Positions 44,912-54,505 of a stretch of 64,000 bases of DNA are shown here, one piece after another. Under the pieces are notes generated by a model. The model did not search any database. It had not been told where the DNA came from and saw only the letters and a program-made list of their open reading frames with translations. The stretch's first letter is position 1. The number at the start of each line of letters is the position of its first letter. A program made the translations under genes and the position numbers. Origin of the DNA: Nitratidesulfovibrio sp. SRB-5 (GTDB lineage: Bacteria; Desulfobacterota; Desulfovibrionia; Desulfovibrionales; Desulfovibrionaceae); assembly GCF_019931275.1 (NCBI RefSeq), contig NZ_JAIOTY010000002.1, positions 248,001 to 312,000 on the forward strand. The letters are read 5' to 3'.

Positions 44912-46903
44912 TCAGGCGGTTATCTGCACGATGAGCGCCTGCAACCGGTCGGCCTGCTGCCGCAGCCCGTCCACGGCGCTGGCCGCCTCGTGCATGCCAT
45001 CGGCCATGGCCTCTGCCACCTCGCGGATGACGTCGATGGCCATGGCCGCCCGCGCCGCCTGGTCGGCCTGCAGGCCCGCCCGGTCGGCAATGGAGCCCAC
45101 CTCGTCGGTGGTGGCCCCCACCAGATGCACGATGCGCTCCAGCGCCTCGCTGGATTCACCGGCCAGTTGCGCGGTCTCGTCGATGGCCCCGCCCGAGGCG
45201 TCCACCCGGTTCATGCTGTCGCGCACCCCGTGCTGGATGGCGGTGATGGCCGTGTGCACCTCGCTGGTGGCCTGCATGGTCTTTTCGGCCAGCTTGCGCA
45301 CCTCGTCGGCCACCACGGCGAATCCCCGCCCGGCATCACCGGCGCGCGCCGCCTCGATGGCCGCGTTCAGGGCCAGCAGGTTGGTCTGGTCGGCAATGTC
45401 GGCGATGACGGCCATCACCCGTCCGATGGACTCCGCCTGTCCACCCAGTTCGCGCATGCCGCCGCGCAGTTCCTCCGACCGCTCCACCACGCCGCGCATG
45501 GCCTCGCGCATGCGGCGCACCTTGTCGGAACCTGCCCGCGCCTCGTCCACGGCGCGTTCCGCCGCATCCGCTGCGCGCCCGGCAAGGCGGGTGGCGTCCA
45601 CGGCGGCGGCGTTGACGTCCTGCATGACCGAAACGGTCTCGTCCACCCGGTCGCGCTGGGTTTGAGCGCCCATGGCCGCATCGCGCACCCGTTCGGCCAG
45701 CGATTCGGAACCGTCCACCACCTGGCGCGAGATGCCGTCGGCCTCGCGGGCGGCCTGGGCCAGCCGTTCGGTGCGGGCCTCGGCGTCGGCCTCTGCCTGG
45801 CGCAATTCGGTAAGGTCGGTGTACAGGCAGATGCCGCCCACCAGCGAATCGTCCATGGCATTGCGCATTTGCGCGGCGGCAATGTTCACCCGCCGCACCC
45901 CGCCGCGCCGCCCGGTCATTTCCACCTCGCGCACCACCGGCACGCCTTCGCGCATCACCTTGCCCACCACGGTCTGGCGGCCCGGGTCGCCGTAGAAGAA
46001 TTCCGAGGCGCCCATGCCGTGGTACTGTTCCGGCGTTCCCTCGCGTTCGATGAGCGTCAGCAGGGCAGCGTTGCAGCGCAGCACTTTTTCCTGGGTGTCC
46101 ACCACGAGGTAGGGCGTCTCTATGCTGCGCAGGATGCCCTCGGAGAAGCCCAGCGCGCCGGTGAGGTTGCCGGTCATGGCGCACAGTGCGTCGGCCACCT
46201 CGCGCAGTTCGCGGTGGAAGTTGCCCGCAAGGTCCATGCACCGGGGGCTTTGGGCCTGATCCCGCGCGAAGTCGCGGATGGCGTACAACGGTTTGATGAC
46301 CTGGCGGTGCAGCACCAGCACCGCCACCGCGCCAAGGGCAAGGGCCAGGCACAACCCGATGATCTGGCTGACCAGCAGCGCGGAGACCCGGCTCTCCGAT
46401 TCGCCCTGCATCAGGGTGACGGCCTTGTTCATGGCGTCCAGCACCCCGTCGCTGGCGTCCAGCAGGGCGGGGGCGGTGTCTGGCGCGGCCACGGCCCCTT
46501 CGGGCAGGGCGGCCTCCACCAGGCCGCGCAGGCGCAGCCATTCGCCGCGCACGGTCAGCAACTGGCCGCGCACGGCGGGGCTGGGCGTGGGCAACCGGCC
46601 CGTGGGGCCGTCGGCCTTCAGGGAGAGCGGGGCCTGCCCGCCGTCGATGAAGGCCGCCAGCGTTACGTCGAACACGCGGATCTGGTTGGCGATGGACTGG
46701 CGCAGTGCGGCCGGGCCGCCGTGCAGCAGGGCCAGCGCCTCCTTGGTCATCTTCTGGCTGAGCATGCGTTGCCGCCCGGCCAGGTTGACCGCCATGCCAT
46801 CGGTGGTCTGGCGATTGGAAATGACGATGACCGCCATGCAGAGAGCGACGGCCAACAGGGCCTGCCCGAGAACCGCGAGAAGGATGCGCAGCCGGATGCT
46901 CAT
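44912..46903 (-). CDS. Methyl-accepting chemotaxis protein with PilJ-type sensor and PAS domain
   Basis: 663 residues. TM1 is at ~7-30 ([21 protein letters not shown]), then a periplasmic helical sensor with the PilJ/NarX-type motif [22 protein letters not shown]2 at ~175-195 ([18 protein letters not shown]), a HAMP-like segment, a PAS domain (~255-375; [21 protein letters not shown]), and an MCP signalling domain whose tip is [40 protein letters not shown]. The PilJ-type sensor suggests a small ligand such as nitrate or nitrite, or a pilus signal; this is inference. A Fur-like palindrome lies 52 bases upstream. Confidence 0.92.
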   Translation of the reverse strand: MSIRLRILLAVLGQALLAVALCMAVIVISNRQTTDGMAVNLAGRQRMLSQKMTKEALALLHGGPAALRQSIANQIRVFDVTLAAFIDGGQAPLSLKADGPTGRLPTPSPAVRGQLLTVRGEWLRLRGLVEAALPEGAVAAPDTAPALLDASDGVLDAMNKAVTLMQGESESRVSALLVSQIIGLCLALALGAVAVLVLHRQVIKPLYAIRDFARDQAQSPRCMDLAGNFHRELREVADALCAMTGNLTGALGFSEGILRSIETPYLVVDTQEKVLRCNAALLTLIEREGTPEQYHGMGASEFFYGDPGRQTVVGKVMREGVPVVREVEMTGRRGGVRRVNIAAAQMRNAMDDSLVGGICLYTDLTELRQAEADAEARTERLAQAAREADGISRQVVDGSESLAERVRDAAMGAQTQRDRVDETVSVMQDVNAAAVDATRLAGRAADAAERAVDEARAGSDKVRRMREAMRGVVERSEELRGGMRELGGQAESIGRVMAVIADIADQTNLLALNAAIEAARAGDAGRGFAVVADEVRKLAEKTMQATSEVHTAITAIQHGVRDSMNRVDASGGAIDETAQLAGESSEALERIVHLVGATTDEVGSIADRAGLQADQAARAAMAIDVIREVAEAMADGMHEAASAVDGLRQQADRLQALIVQITA

Positions 46904-46954
46904 GCGGAGTACCCCCTATGGGCCCGTGTATGGCAGGGCGGGGGATGCTGGCCC

Positions 46955-46965
46955 ATGATTATCAT
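46955..46965 (-). promoter_or_regulatory. ATGATTATCAT palindrome upstream of the chemoreceptor gene
   Basis: On the - strand this reads ATGATAATCAT, identical to the core of the site upstream of the cytochrome-hynBA operon. It lies 52 bases before the start codon. It resembles the core of a Fur box. Confidence 0.4.
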
Positions 46966-47034
46966 GCGCGCGGGTTGCGGGCTGCGCGAGAAGGCGCGCC
47001 GGGGGCAATGGGGCATGGGGCGGCATGGGGCGGC

Positions 47035-47044
47035 GGGGGGGGGG
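47035..47044. repeat. G10 homopolymer
   Basis: A run of ten G in the 280-base gap between the chemoreceptor (upstream side) and the argC terminator. Such runs slip easily, but this one is not in a gene or obvious promoter. Confidence 0.8.
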
Positions 47045-47122
47045 CGGCAGTGGCGCAGCCCGGCAGGCGGCGCGACGGGCTGGTTGCCGGGTGTTCACGC
47101 GCGCGCTGTGCCAGCGCCCACG

Positions 47123-47156
47123 AAAAAAGGGGACGCCCCTTGCGGAGCGTCCCCTT
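47123..47156 (-). terminator. Terminator of argC
   Basis: On the - strand, arms AAGGGGACGC and GCGTCCCCTT (47147-47156 with 47127-47136) followed by a T6 tract (A6 at 47123-47128). Confidence 0.93.
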
Positions 47157-47183
47157 GCATCAACGATGGGTGCCGCGCGAGCG

Positions 47184-48236
47184 CTACGGCATCAGCGGGG
47201 CCAGCATCAGCCCGGTTTCCACGGGCAGGCCGAACATCAGGTTGGCGTTGGCCACGGCCTGACCGGAAGCGCCCCGGCACAGGTTGTCGATGGCCGAAAG
47301 AATGACAAGGCGGTTCGTGCGCTGGTCCGTCACCACGCCCACGTCGCAGAACATGGTGCCGCGCACGTGGCGGGTTTCCGGCAGCTGCCCGGCGGGCAGC
47401 ACGCGCACCCAGCGCGACCCCTGCCAGGTCTGCTCGAAGGCCGCCTGCACGTCCTGCGGGCTGACGGGCTTTGCCAGCTTTGCATAGATGGTGGCCAGGA
47501 TGCCCCGGTTGATGGGCAACAGGTGCGGGTTGAACGACACCACCATGGACGTGCCCGCGATGGCCGACAGCTCCTGCTCGATTTCCGGGGTGTGGCGATG
47601 CTTGCCGATGTTGTACGCCCGGAAGGTGTCGGACACCTCGCAGAACAGCGTGCCCACGGCGGCCTTGCGCCCCGCGCCGGTGGCGCCGGATTTGGCGTCC
47701 ACCACGATGCCGTCGGTTTCCACCAGCCCGTGCTTCAGCGCAGCGTACAGGCCGAGGATGGTGGCCGTGGGGTAGCAGCCGGGGTTGGCCACCAGGCCTG
47801 CCTTCTTCACCGCATCGCCGTACAGTTCCGGCAGGCCGTACACCGCCTGGGGCAGTTCGGCCCGGCGGGTGTGGGGCACCTTGTACCAGGCCTCGTACAC
47901 GTCGGGGTCGCGCAGGCGGAAGTCCGCCGAAAGGTCCACCACGCGCAGGCCGCGCTGGCGCAGGGTGGCCCCCATTTCCATGGCGGCCCCGTGGGGCACG
48001 GCCAGGAAGGCCACGTCGCAGTTGTCGGCCAGGTCGTCCGGGTCGGGCGCGGTCATGACCACGTCGCCGCCGGGCAGCCCGCGCAAGAAGGGATAGATGT
48101 CGGAAAGGGGGCGGCCCGCCTCTGTGCGCGAGGTGGCGCGCACAAGGCGCATGTTCGGGTGGCCCGCCAGCAGGCGGGTAAGTTCCATGCCCGTGTAGCC
48201 GGTAACGCCCACGAGCCCGGCGCGGATGATGGTCAT
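47184..48236 (-). CDS. argC: N-acetyl-gamma-glutamyl-phosphate reductase
   Basis: 350 residues. NADP-binding GLVGVTGYTGMELTRLL at the start, FLAVPHGAA, DLSADFRLRD, the catalytic NPGCYPTATILGL (Cys ~150), SGATGAGR, HRHTPEIEQEL and HLLPINRGILATIY. It performs the third step of arginine biosynthesis. The DUF1844 gene lies 76 bases upstream on the same strand and may be co-transcribed. A strong terminator follows. Confidence 0.95.
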   Translation of the reverse strand: MTIIRAGLVGVTGYTGMELTRLLAGHPNMRLVRATSRTEAGRPLSDIYPFLRGLPGGDVVMTAPDPDDLADNCDVAFLAVPHGAAMEMGATLRQRGLRVVDLSADFRLRDPDVYEAWYKVPHTRRAELPQAVYGLPELYGDAVKKAGLVANPGCYPTATILGLYAALKHGLVETDGIVVDAKSGATGAGRKAAVGTLFCEVSDTFRAYNIGKHRHTPEIEQELSAIAGTSMVVSFNPHLLPINRGILATIYAKLAKPVSPQDVQAAFEQTWQGSRWVRVLPAGQLPETRHVRGTMFCDVGVVTDQRTNRLVILSAIDNLCRGASGQAVANANLMFGLPVETGLMLAPLMP

Positions 48237-48312
48237 GCCGTGGTCCTTGCGCTGTTTGATCTGTTAGGTCCGTGTGGTCCGTGTGATTTGGGGAGTCGTC
48301 GGGATCCGGCGG

Positions 48313-48660
48313 TTACTTCCTGTGCACCACGTACTTCATGCGCAGTTCGTACAGCACGCCCTCCAGCAGGCGCGCCTCGTCCGCGTCGGCGCAGCCGCGC
48401 GTCTTCTCTTGCAGCATGGTCAGCACGTCGATGGTGTGCTTGGCCATCAGCAGGTTCTCGCTGGTGCGCCCGGTGTCCGGGTCGGGCACTTCGCCCAGTT
48501 GCACCAGCGCCGACGAGGCCAGCGACAGGATGAAGGTGGAAAAGGTCACCTGCGGCATCTGTGCCGCACCATGGGGCGCGCCATCCTGCGCGCCGCCCTT
48601 GCCGCCGTCCTTGGCCCCGCCAGCCGCGCAGCCGCAGCCGGTACGTTCGTTGTCGGTCAT
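48313..48660 (-). CDS. DUF1844 protein
   Basis: 115 residues from the ATG at 48660 (GAGGATGTG upstream). The N-terminal third is Gly/Cys-rich and variable (GCGCAAGGAKDGGKGG). The rest is a clear DUF1844 domain: FSTFILSLASSALVQLGEVP, DPDTGRTSENLLMAKHTIDV, LTMLQEKTRGCADADEARLL, LYELRMKYV. The function of the domain is unknown. It sits upstream of argC. Confidence 0.85.
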   Translation of the reverse strand: MTDNERTGCGCAAGGAKDGGKGGAQDGAPHGAAQMPQVTFSTFILSLASSALVQLGEVPDPDTGRTSENLLMAKHTIDVLTMLQEKTRGCADADEARLLEGVLYELRMKYVVHRK

Positions 48661-48732
48661 GGTCACATCCTCGCGTTTGGGGCCGGGCAGGCGTTCTATT
48701 GCTCCGGCGCTCCTCGGACCCTCGTACCACCG

Positions 48733-48879
48733 AGGGGCTGTTGCAAAATTAGGGTTTTCGTCCGTTGGCAAGGAAAACGAGCCTGCCATGAGGGAGTATA
48801 CTCTTATCGTATTCGACCGACATGGCAGGCGAAGTTTGACGCAGCCAACGGGCGAAGGGACAATTTTGCAGCAGCCCCT
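48733..48879 (-). repeat. Stop-codon-associated hairpin element, copy 5 (reverse orientation)
   Basis: Oriented with the aminotransferase gene on the - strand, and its first base falls within that gene's stop codon. The outer arms (48733-48750 and 48862-48879) pair over 18 positions with one G-U. Read on the - strand, the basal stem GTTGGC/GCCAAC encloses TGCGTCAAACTTCGC, an apical stem CTGCCATG/CATGGCAG around GAATACGATAAGAGTATACT, and CTCGTTTTCCTT. Both stems differ from the other copies yet pair perfectly. Confidence 0.88.
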
Positions 48880-50047
48880 AAATCTCTGTTCCCGGCGTTA
48901 CCGCCAGCCCGGCCTGGTACGCTGCCAGGGCCTGCTCCAGCACGTCGCGCGTGCCGATGTACCCGCCGCAGGCCCGGAAGCCTTCGGCCAGGGCGTGCAG
49001 CCCGGCGGCCAGGTCGGCCCAGTCCAGCCAGCCCATGTGGCCGATGCGGATGATGCGTTCCTTCATGTGGTCCTGCCCGGCGGCCATGATGACGCCAAAG
49101 CGCTCTGCGGCCACGCGCAGCACGCCGGTGGCGGGCACGCCTTCGGGCAGCAGCACGCTGGTCAGGCCCCATGTGTAGCCTTCCTTCACCAGCGGCTCAA
49201 GGCCCATGGCCGTCACCCCGCGCCGGGCCATCTGCGTCAGCGCCCACTGCTTGCGGTACACGGTTTCCAGCCCCACCTCGCGGAACATGTCCAGGCTTTC
49301 GTTAAGCCCTATGATAAGGCTGACCGGCGTGGTGAACAGGGTCTGCTGCTTTTCAAGGTTGGCCAGTTCGCCCCGGAAGTTGAAATAGAAGCACGAGGGC
49401 GGCACGGTGTCCGCCTTGCGCCAGGCCCGCTCGGACAGCGCGATGAGGCCGAGGCCCGGCGGCAGCATCAGCCCCTTCTGCGAACCGGTGAGCAGGCAGT
49501 CGATGCCCCATTCGTCCATGGGGCAGGGCGAGATGCTCACGGCGGAGATGCCGTCCACCACCAGCAGGGTGTCGCGTCCGGCGGTGAGCCTGGCGATCTC
49601 GCGCACCGGGTGCAGGGTGCCGGTGGACGTTTCCGACAGCTGCACCAGCACGCCTGCGGCGTCGGGGTGTTCGTTGAGGGCGGCTTCCACTTCCGCCGGG
49701 GTGACCGGGCGGCCCCAGTCCACCACCACGGAGACCACGTTCAGGCCGCGCACGGCGGCGATTTCGCGCCAGCGCTGGCCGAACTTGCCGCCTTCGACCA
49801 CGATGACCTTCTCGCCCGGCCTGAACAGGCCGTGCACGGCGGCGGTCATGACGCCCGAGCCGGAACAGGCCATGGGCAGCACCGGCTGGGCCGTGCCGAA
49901 CAGTTCACGCAGCTTGGGCTGCACCGCCGCCATGATGGCCTTGAAGGCGGGCTTGCGGTGGTGGATCATGTCATGGGCCATGGCCAGCCGCACCCGTTCG
50001 GGCGTGGGCGTGGGGCCGGGGGTGAGCAGGCGGGGCTTGTCGAGCAT
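48878..50047 (-). CDS. Class V aminotransferase (serine-pyruvate/alanine-glyoxylate type)
   Basis: 389 residues. PLP fold type I, class V: LLTPGPTPTPERV, IHHRKPAFKAI, SGSGVMTAAV, QLSETSTGTLHPV, LLVVDGISAV, and the PLP lysine in LTGSQKGLMLPPGL (Lys ~194). The family moves amino groups between alanine or serine and glyoxylate or hydroxypyruvate. In sulfate reducers it may act in alanine or serine metabolism; substrates are not determined. The rRNA methyltransferase gene is 17 bases upstream on the same strand. Confidence 0.9.
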   Translation of the reverse strand: MLDKPRLLTPGPTPTPERVRLAMAHDMIHHRKPAFKAIMAAVQPKLRELFGTAQPVLPMACSGSGVMTAAVHGLFRPGEKVIVVEGGKFGQRWREIAAVRGLNVVSVVVDWGRPVTPAEVEAALNEHPDAAGVLVQLSETSTGTLHPVREIARLTAGRDTLLVVDGISAVSISPCPMDEWGIDCLLTGSQKGLMLPPGLGLIALSERAWRKADTVPPSCFYFNFRGELANLEKQQTLFTTPVSLIIGLNESLDMFREVGLETVYRKQWALTQMARRGVTAMGLEPLVKEGYTWGLTSVLLPEGVPATGVLRVAAERFGVIMAAGQDHMKERIIRIGHMGWLDWADLAAGLHALAEGFRACGGYIGTRDVLEQALAAYQAGLAVTPGTEI

Positions 50048-50064
50048 GCCGCAATGTCTCCGGT

Positions 50065-51279
50065 TCAGGCGCGGAATATCCGCGCGGTGAAGGATTTCAG
50101 GTAGTCGGTCTCGGCCATGGCCGGGTGTACCGGATGGTCCGCGCCCTGATGCCCCTGTGCGATGATCTGGGCCTGCATCTTTCGTTTCGCCGCGGCATGG
50201 GTGAGCACGCGGCGCAGTTCTTCCCTGTCGAGGTGCTGCGAGCAGGAACAGGTGACGAATACACCCCCATCGGCCACCAGGTCGAGTGCCAGTTCGTTGG
50301 CCCGCTGGTAGGCCGTCAGGCCCTGCTTGGCGTCCTTCCTGCGCTTGATGAACGCGGGCGGGTCCAGGCAGACCAGGCCGAACCTGCGGCCCTCGCGCCG
50401 CAGTTCCGTCATGGCCTCGAAGGCGTCGCCTTCTATGCCGTCGGCGTCGTCCACACCGCCCACGCCGTTAATCCCGTACGCGCGGCCATTGGCCTTGACG
50501 TTTTCCACCGCCAGCTCGACGGCAGGCAGGGACGCATCCACCAGCGTTACCGAGGCCGCGCCCGCGCGCGCCGCCGTGGCGCCAAAGCTGCCCACGTAGC
50601 AGAACACGTCCAGCACGTCCTGCCCCTTGGCAAAGCGGGCGGCAAAGGCGCGGTTGTCGCGCTGGTCGTAGAACCACCCGGTCTTCTGCCCGGCGGTGAG
50701 CGGCACGGTGAAGGTGCAGCCGTTCTCGGAAATCTCCGTCGTCTCGGGCACGGAGCCGTAGGCCACGCGCACTTCGCGGGTCAGCCCTTCCAACTCGCGC
50801 GAGGCCGTGTCGTTGCGCAGCAGCACCCCGGTGGCCCCGGTGGCCTCCACCAGCGCGGCCACCGCCGCGTCGGTCTGCGCGTCCATGCCCGCCGTGGTGA
50901 TCTGGGCCACCAGCGTGTCGCCGTAACGGTCCACCACAAGGCCGGGCAGCATGTCGCCCTCGCCGAAGCACAGCCGATAGTGCGGCGTGTCGAACAGCGC
51001 CTGCCGCAAGGCCAGCGCGCGTTCCACCCGCTTTTTGAGCAGGTCCGCATTCAGCGGGTCGTTCTCGCGGCGGCTCACCATGCGGGCGCAGATCAGCGAG
51101 GCCGGGTTCACGTAGGCCGTGCCCAGGCAGCGGCCCCCGTCGTCCATGACCATGGCGGCCTCGCCCGGCGCAAAGTCCTTGAGCGGCGTGCGCTGCACGT
51201 CCACTTCGTTGCTGAACACCCACAGGTGCCCCACGCGCAGTCGGCGCTCTTCTCCGCGTTTCAGGATCAGTGTCTTCAT
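50065..51279 (-). CDS. RlmI-like class I SAM-dependent 23S rRNA methyltransferase
   Basis: 404 residues. N-terminal PUA domain (MKTLILKRGEERRLRVGHLWVFSNEV), then an EEHEE linker and a Rossmann methyltransferase: FYDQRDNRAFAARFAKGQDVLDVFCYVGSFG, SVTLVDASLPAVELA, LVCLDPPAFIKRRKD and a TCSCSQHLDREEL motif with the catalytic Cys. RlmI makes 5-methylcytosine in 23S rRNA. A short acidic insertion (GINGVGGVDDADGIEGD) lies before motif IV. Family B palindromes lie upstream. Confidence 0.88.
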   Translation of the reverse strand: MKTLILKRGEERRLRVGHLWVFSNEVDVQRTPLKDFAPGEAAMVMDDGGRCLGTAYVNPASLICARMVSRRENDPLNADLLKKRVERALALRQALFDTPHYRLCFGEGDMLPGLVVDRYGDTLVAQITTAGMDAQTDAAVAALVEATGATGVLLRNDTASRELEGLTREVRVAYGSVPETTEISENGCTFTVPLTAGQKTGWFYDQRDNRAFAARFAKGQDVLDVFCYVGSFGATAARAGAASVTLVDASLPAVELAVENVKANGRAYGINGVGGVDDADGIEGDAFEAMTELRREGRRFGLVCLDPPAFIKRRKDAKQGLTAYQRANELALDLVADGGVFVTCSCSQHLDREELRRVLTHAAAKRKMQAQIIAQGHQGADHPVHPAMAETDYLKSFTARIFRA

Positions 51280-51312
51280 GCGGTCCTTGTATGGCTATTA
51301 TGGCGGAACGAG

Positions 51313-51512
51313 CCGGGGGAAGGGGAAAACCCCCTTTTCCAAAAGGGGGTTTTCCCCTTCCCCCGGACCCCCATCCCTTTTCCCCCAAAACGTTTTAATT
51401 GGGTTTGCACAGCCTACTGTGCCAGCCCCAAAATGAAAAGTTTTGAAGGATAGGGAGGGGGTGCGGGGGAGGGAAAGGAAACTTTTTCAAAAGTTTCCTT
51501 TCCCTCCCCCGC
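51313..51512. repeat. Palindrome family B, two facing copies
   Basis: Copy 3 (51313-51366) has perfect 26-bp arms around a 2-base loop, with CCGGGGGAAGGGGAAAACCC in the arm. Copy 4 (51463-51512) has perfect 24-bp arms (GCGGGGGAGGGAAAGGAAAC) around TC. Between them are two companion boxes in opposite orientation: TTTTCCCCCAAAACGTTTTA and CCCCAAAATGAAAAGTTTTG. The pair lies between the rRNA methyltransferase start and the polA stop. Copy 4 ends ten bases after polA and may terminate it, although no T-tract follows. Confidence 0.92.
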
Positions 51513-51522
51513 GTGAATTTAC

Positions 51523-54141
51523 TCAGTGAGCCAAGCCCCAGTTCTCCCCTTGCCCCCAATCGACGGCAAGGGGGACGTCGAGGGTGACGCCGCCGGGTCG
51601 CACGCCGGACATGAGCGCGGCCAGGCGCTCGCCGGCGGCGGGGGCGTTGTCGGCGGGCACTTCCAGCAGCAGTTCGTCGTGCACTTGCAGGATGAGCCGG
51701 GCGTTCAGGGCGCGCAGTTCCGGGTCGGCGTGGGCGGCCAGCATGGCCAGCTTGATGATGTCGGCGGCGCTGCCCTGGATCAGGGTGTTGATGGCCTGGC
51801 GGCGGGCCTGCGACTTCAGCTGGGTGTTTTCGGAATGGATTTCCGGCAGCAGGCGGCGGCGGCCCGCCATGGTGGTCACGTAGCCCAGTTCGCGGGCGGT
51901 GGTTTCCGCCTCGTCGTAGAATTCGCGCAGCTTTTGCAGCTTGCTGAAGTACCGTTCGATGAACGCCTTGGCCTCGGTGAGCGGGATGCGCAGTTCCTGC
52001 GCCAGCTTCTGCGGCCCCATGCCGTAGATGAGCCCGAAGTTGATGGTCTTGGCGTTGCGGCGCTGGTCGGTGGAAACCTGATCCTGCGCCACGTCGTACA
52101 ACAGGCTGGCGGTACGGCTGTGGATGTCCGCCCCCTCGCGGAAGGCGGCCAGCAGCGTGGGGTCTTGCGACATGTGGGCCAGCACGCGCAGTTCCACCTG
52201 CGAATAGTCGGCGGACACCAGACGCAGGCCCGGCGCGGCGGTGAAGCAGGTGCGCATGCGGCGGCCAAGGTCGCCCCGCACGGGAATGTTCTGCAGGTTG
52301 GGGTTGCTGGACGACAGGCGTCCGGTGGCCGTGGCCAGTTGGTTGAAGGTGGTGTGGATGCGCCCGGCGCCGTCCACCAGGCGGGGCAGCGGTTCCAGAT
52401 ACGTGGAACGCAGCTTCTCCAGCTTGCGGAATTCCAGGATGGCGTCCACCACCGGGTGGCGACCGGACAGCTTTTCCAGCACGTCCTGCGCGGTGGAGGT
52501 CTGGCCGCCCTTGGTCTTGCCGCCCGTGGGCAGGCCCAGCGTGCCGAACAGCAATTCGGCCAGTTGCTGCGAGGAGCGGATGTTGAATTCGCCCCCGGCG
52601 GCCTTGTAGACGTCGCGCGTCAGGCGGTCCAGTTCGTCTTGCACCTCGCGCAGGAAGGCGGCAAAGGCGTTCAGGTCCACGGCGATGCCCGCCGCCTCCA
52701 TGTCGGCCAGCACGGGGATCAGCGGCATTTCCAGCGTGCGCATCAGGCGCGACAGTTGCGCCCCGGCCAGACGGCCCGACAGCGCGCCCGCCATTTCCAG
52801 CGCCAGCAGGCCGGGGTTGCCGGACGAGCGCTCCAGTTCGTCGCCCCAGCGGGCGGCCAGACGCGGCCAGCCGTAGTCGCGCTCTTCCGGGTTCAGCAGG
52901 TAGGCGGCAAGGCCCAGGTCGAACCAGCGGGCCGGGTCGATGCCGCCCCAGGCCGGGTCGGTGCGCAAGAGATGCTTCACGTCGGGCGCGGCCACCTGCG
53001 CGGCCTTGGAAAGGTGGCGGGCCAGCGCGTCCACCGGGCCGGAGTAGCGGCTTTCGCAATCCCCGGCGGCCACGGCGTAGGCAGTGATGGCGCCGTTGTC
53101 GAACACGGGCACCACGGCGGCGGCCACGCCTTCGCAGTCGGGCAGCTTGCCGGGGTCGGCGCAGGTGTTCACCGGGTCGGCCCGGCGGCCCTCGTCGCCG
53201 AACAGGCTGGCCTGCACCTGACCGCTGGAGCGCGGGGCAGAGGTGACGCTGCCGTTCTCGATCATGCCGGAGAGTTCGCGGGTAAGCTGACGCAATTCGA
53301 ATTCGCGCAGCATGGCACCGGCCTCCGCCGGGTCCAGCGGGCGCACGGCCAGGTCGGGCAGGGTCACTTCCGGGCAGGCGTCGGTGGTCAGGGTGGTCAG
53401 CTGGCGGTACAGGAACATGGTTTCAAGGTGTGGCTCGAACTTGGCGCGCAGCTTTTCGGGCAGTTCGCCCACGCGGTCGCGGATTTCTTCCAGCGAGCCG
53501 AAGTCCTTGAATATCTTTTCCGCCGTCTTGGGGCCAACGCCGGGGATGCCGGGAATGTTGTCCGACGAATCGCCGATGACCGCCTGAAAGTCGGGCCAGC
53601 GGGCGGGCGCAAGGCCCGTTTCCGCCGTGAAGTCAGCCAGCGTGACCAGCTTTTCTTCCTTGGCAGCCGGGTCCCACAGCACCACGTTGTCGTGCAGGCA
53701 CTGTTTCAGGTCCTTGTCCGTGCCCACGATGACCACGGGGCGCTCGGCGCGGTGGCGCGCCGCCAGCGAGGCGATGCAGTCGTCGGCCTCGCACCCGTCG
53801 GACACGACCAGCGGGAGGCCGAGCGCCCTTACCATGCGCTTGATGGGGTCCAGCTGTTGCACCAGCGGTTCCGGCGTGACCGCGCGCTGCATCTTGTACG
53901 GCGGGAACAGCTCGTGCCGGAAGGTCGGTCCCTTGCCGTCCAGCACGAAGCAGAAATTGGTGGGGCGCTCCTCGCGCAGAAGGCGCAGCAGGATGCGGGT
54001 GACGATGAACAGCGCGTTGGTGGGAAATCCGTCCGAACGCTGCATGCTCTGGTAGGCGTAGAAGCCCCGGAAGATGAAGGCCGAGCCGTCCATGAGCCAC
54101 AAAGGCTCGCCGCGAAGGCCGAGGCGTTGGGTGAGCGACAT
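51523..54141 (-). CDS. polA: DNA polymerase I with degenerate proofreading domain
   Basis: 872 residues from the ATG at 54141 (MSLTQRLGLRGEPLWLMDGS). The 5'-3' exonuclease domain (~1-290) has GTDKDLKQ, AVIGDSSDNIPGIPGVGPKTA and its Asp clusters. The middle domain (~330-490) should hold the 3'-5' exonuclease, but the motif I acidic pair (DxE) is missing (VAAAVVPVFDNG instead), and only the LAAYLLNPEERDYGWPRLAARW segment is recognisable. The polymerase domain is complete: TATGRLSSSNPNLQNIP, DYSQVELRVLAHMSQDP (A), RRNAKTINFGLIYGMG (B) and LQVHDELLLEV (C). It serves repair and Okazaki fragment processing. Confidence 0.95.
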   Translation of the reverse strand: MSLTQRLGLRGEPLWLMDGSAFIFRGFYAYQSMQRSDGFPTNALFIVTRILLRLLREERPTNFCFVLDGKGPTFRHELFPPYKMQRAVTPEPLVQQLDPIKRMVRALGLPLVVSDGCEADDCIASLAARHRAERPVVIVGTDKDLKQCLHDNVVLWDPAAKEEKLVTLADFTAETGLAPARWPDFQAVIGDSSDNIPGIPGVGPKTAEKIFKDFGSLEEIRDRVGELPEKLRAKFEPHLETMFLYRQLTTLTTDACPEVTLPDLAVRPLDPAEAGAMLREFELRQLTRELSGMIENGSVTSAPRSSGQVQASLFGDEGRRADPVNTCADPGKLPDCEGVAAAVVPVFDNGAITAYAVAAGDCESRYSGPVDALARHLSKAAQVAAPDVKHLLRTDPAWGGIDPARWFDLGLAAYLLNPEERDYGWPRLAARWGDELERSSGNPGLLALEMAGALSGRLAGAQLSRLMRTLEMPLIPVLADMEAAGIAVDLNAFAAFLREVQDELDRLTRDVYKAAGGEFNIRSSQQLAELLFGTLGLPTGGKTKGGQTSTAQDVLEKLSGRHPVVDAILEFRKLEKLRSTYLEPLPRLVDGAGRIHTTFNQLATATGRLSSSNPNLQNIPVRGDLGRRMRTCFTAAPGLRLVSADYSQVELRVLAHMSQDPTLLAAFREGADIHSRTASLLYDVAQDQVSTDQRRNAKTINFGLIYGMGPQKLAQELRIPLTEAKAFIERYFSKLQKLREFYDEAETTARELGYVTTMAGRRRLLPEIHSENTQLKSQARRQAINTLIQGSAADIIKLAMLAAHADPELRALNARLILQVHDELLLEVPADNAPAAGERLAALMSGVRPGGVTLDVPLAVDWGQGENWGLAH

Positions 54142-54505
54142 GCTGGTTCCGGTTGGCGGTTTGGATGTGAGGGGATGGCGCGGGCCCCGTGCGAAGCGGG
54201 CGCGACCAGACGTGACCGGGCGCAACAGGGAGCAACGGGTGCGCCGGATGTGACGGGCACGCCGGACACGCCGGGGCTGCGCGGGAATGCGCAGCGGCTG
54301 CGCGCCCTGGCCGGGCCGCCTGCGCAAAGGGTATACGTCACGCCGCGCCCGAAGCAAAGCCGTTCGCACGGGCCCGGGCCGGTACGGACAGGTACGGGCT
54401 GGACCAGACTGGCCGGACTGGCGGGGCTGGCCGGAACAGGATGACGGAATCAGGCCGCCGGGCCGCGTGCCCGCCCGCATGCGGGAAGGAGGGCGGGGGC
54501 CCCCG
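54142..54505. other. Gene-free spacer upstream of polA
   Basis: GC-rich, with short imperfect repeats (GACCGGGCG, CACGCCGG types). No convincing gene, promoter or terminator was seen; the frame open upstream of polA lacks a ribosome binding site. Confidence 0.45.

Noticed and set aside
47035-47044. Phase-variable G10 tract
   Set aside because: It lies outside any gene and is not placed between recognisable promoter elements, so a switching role has no support.
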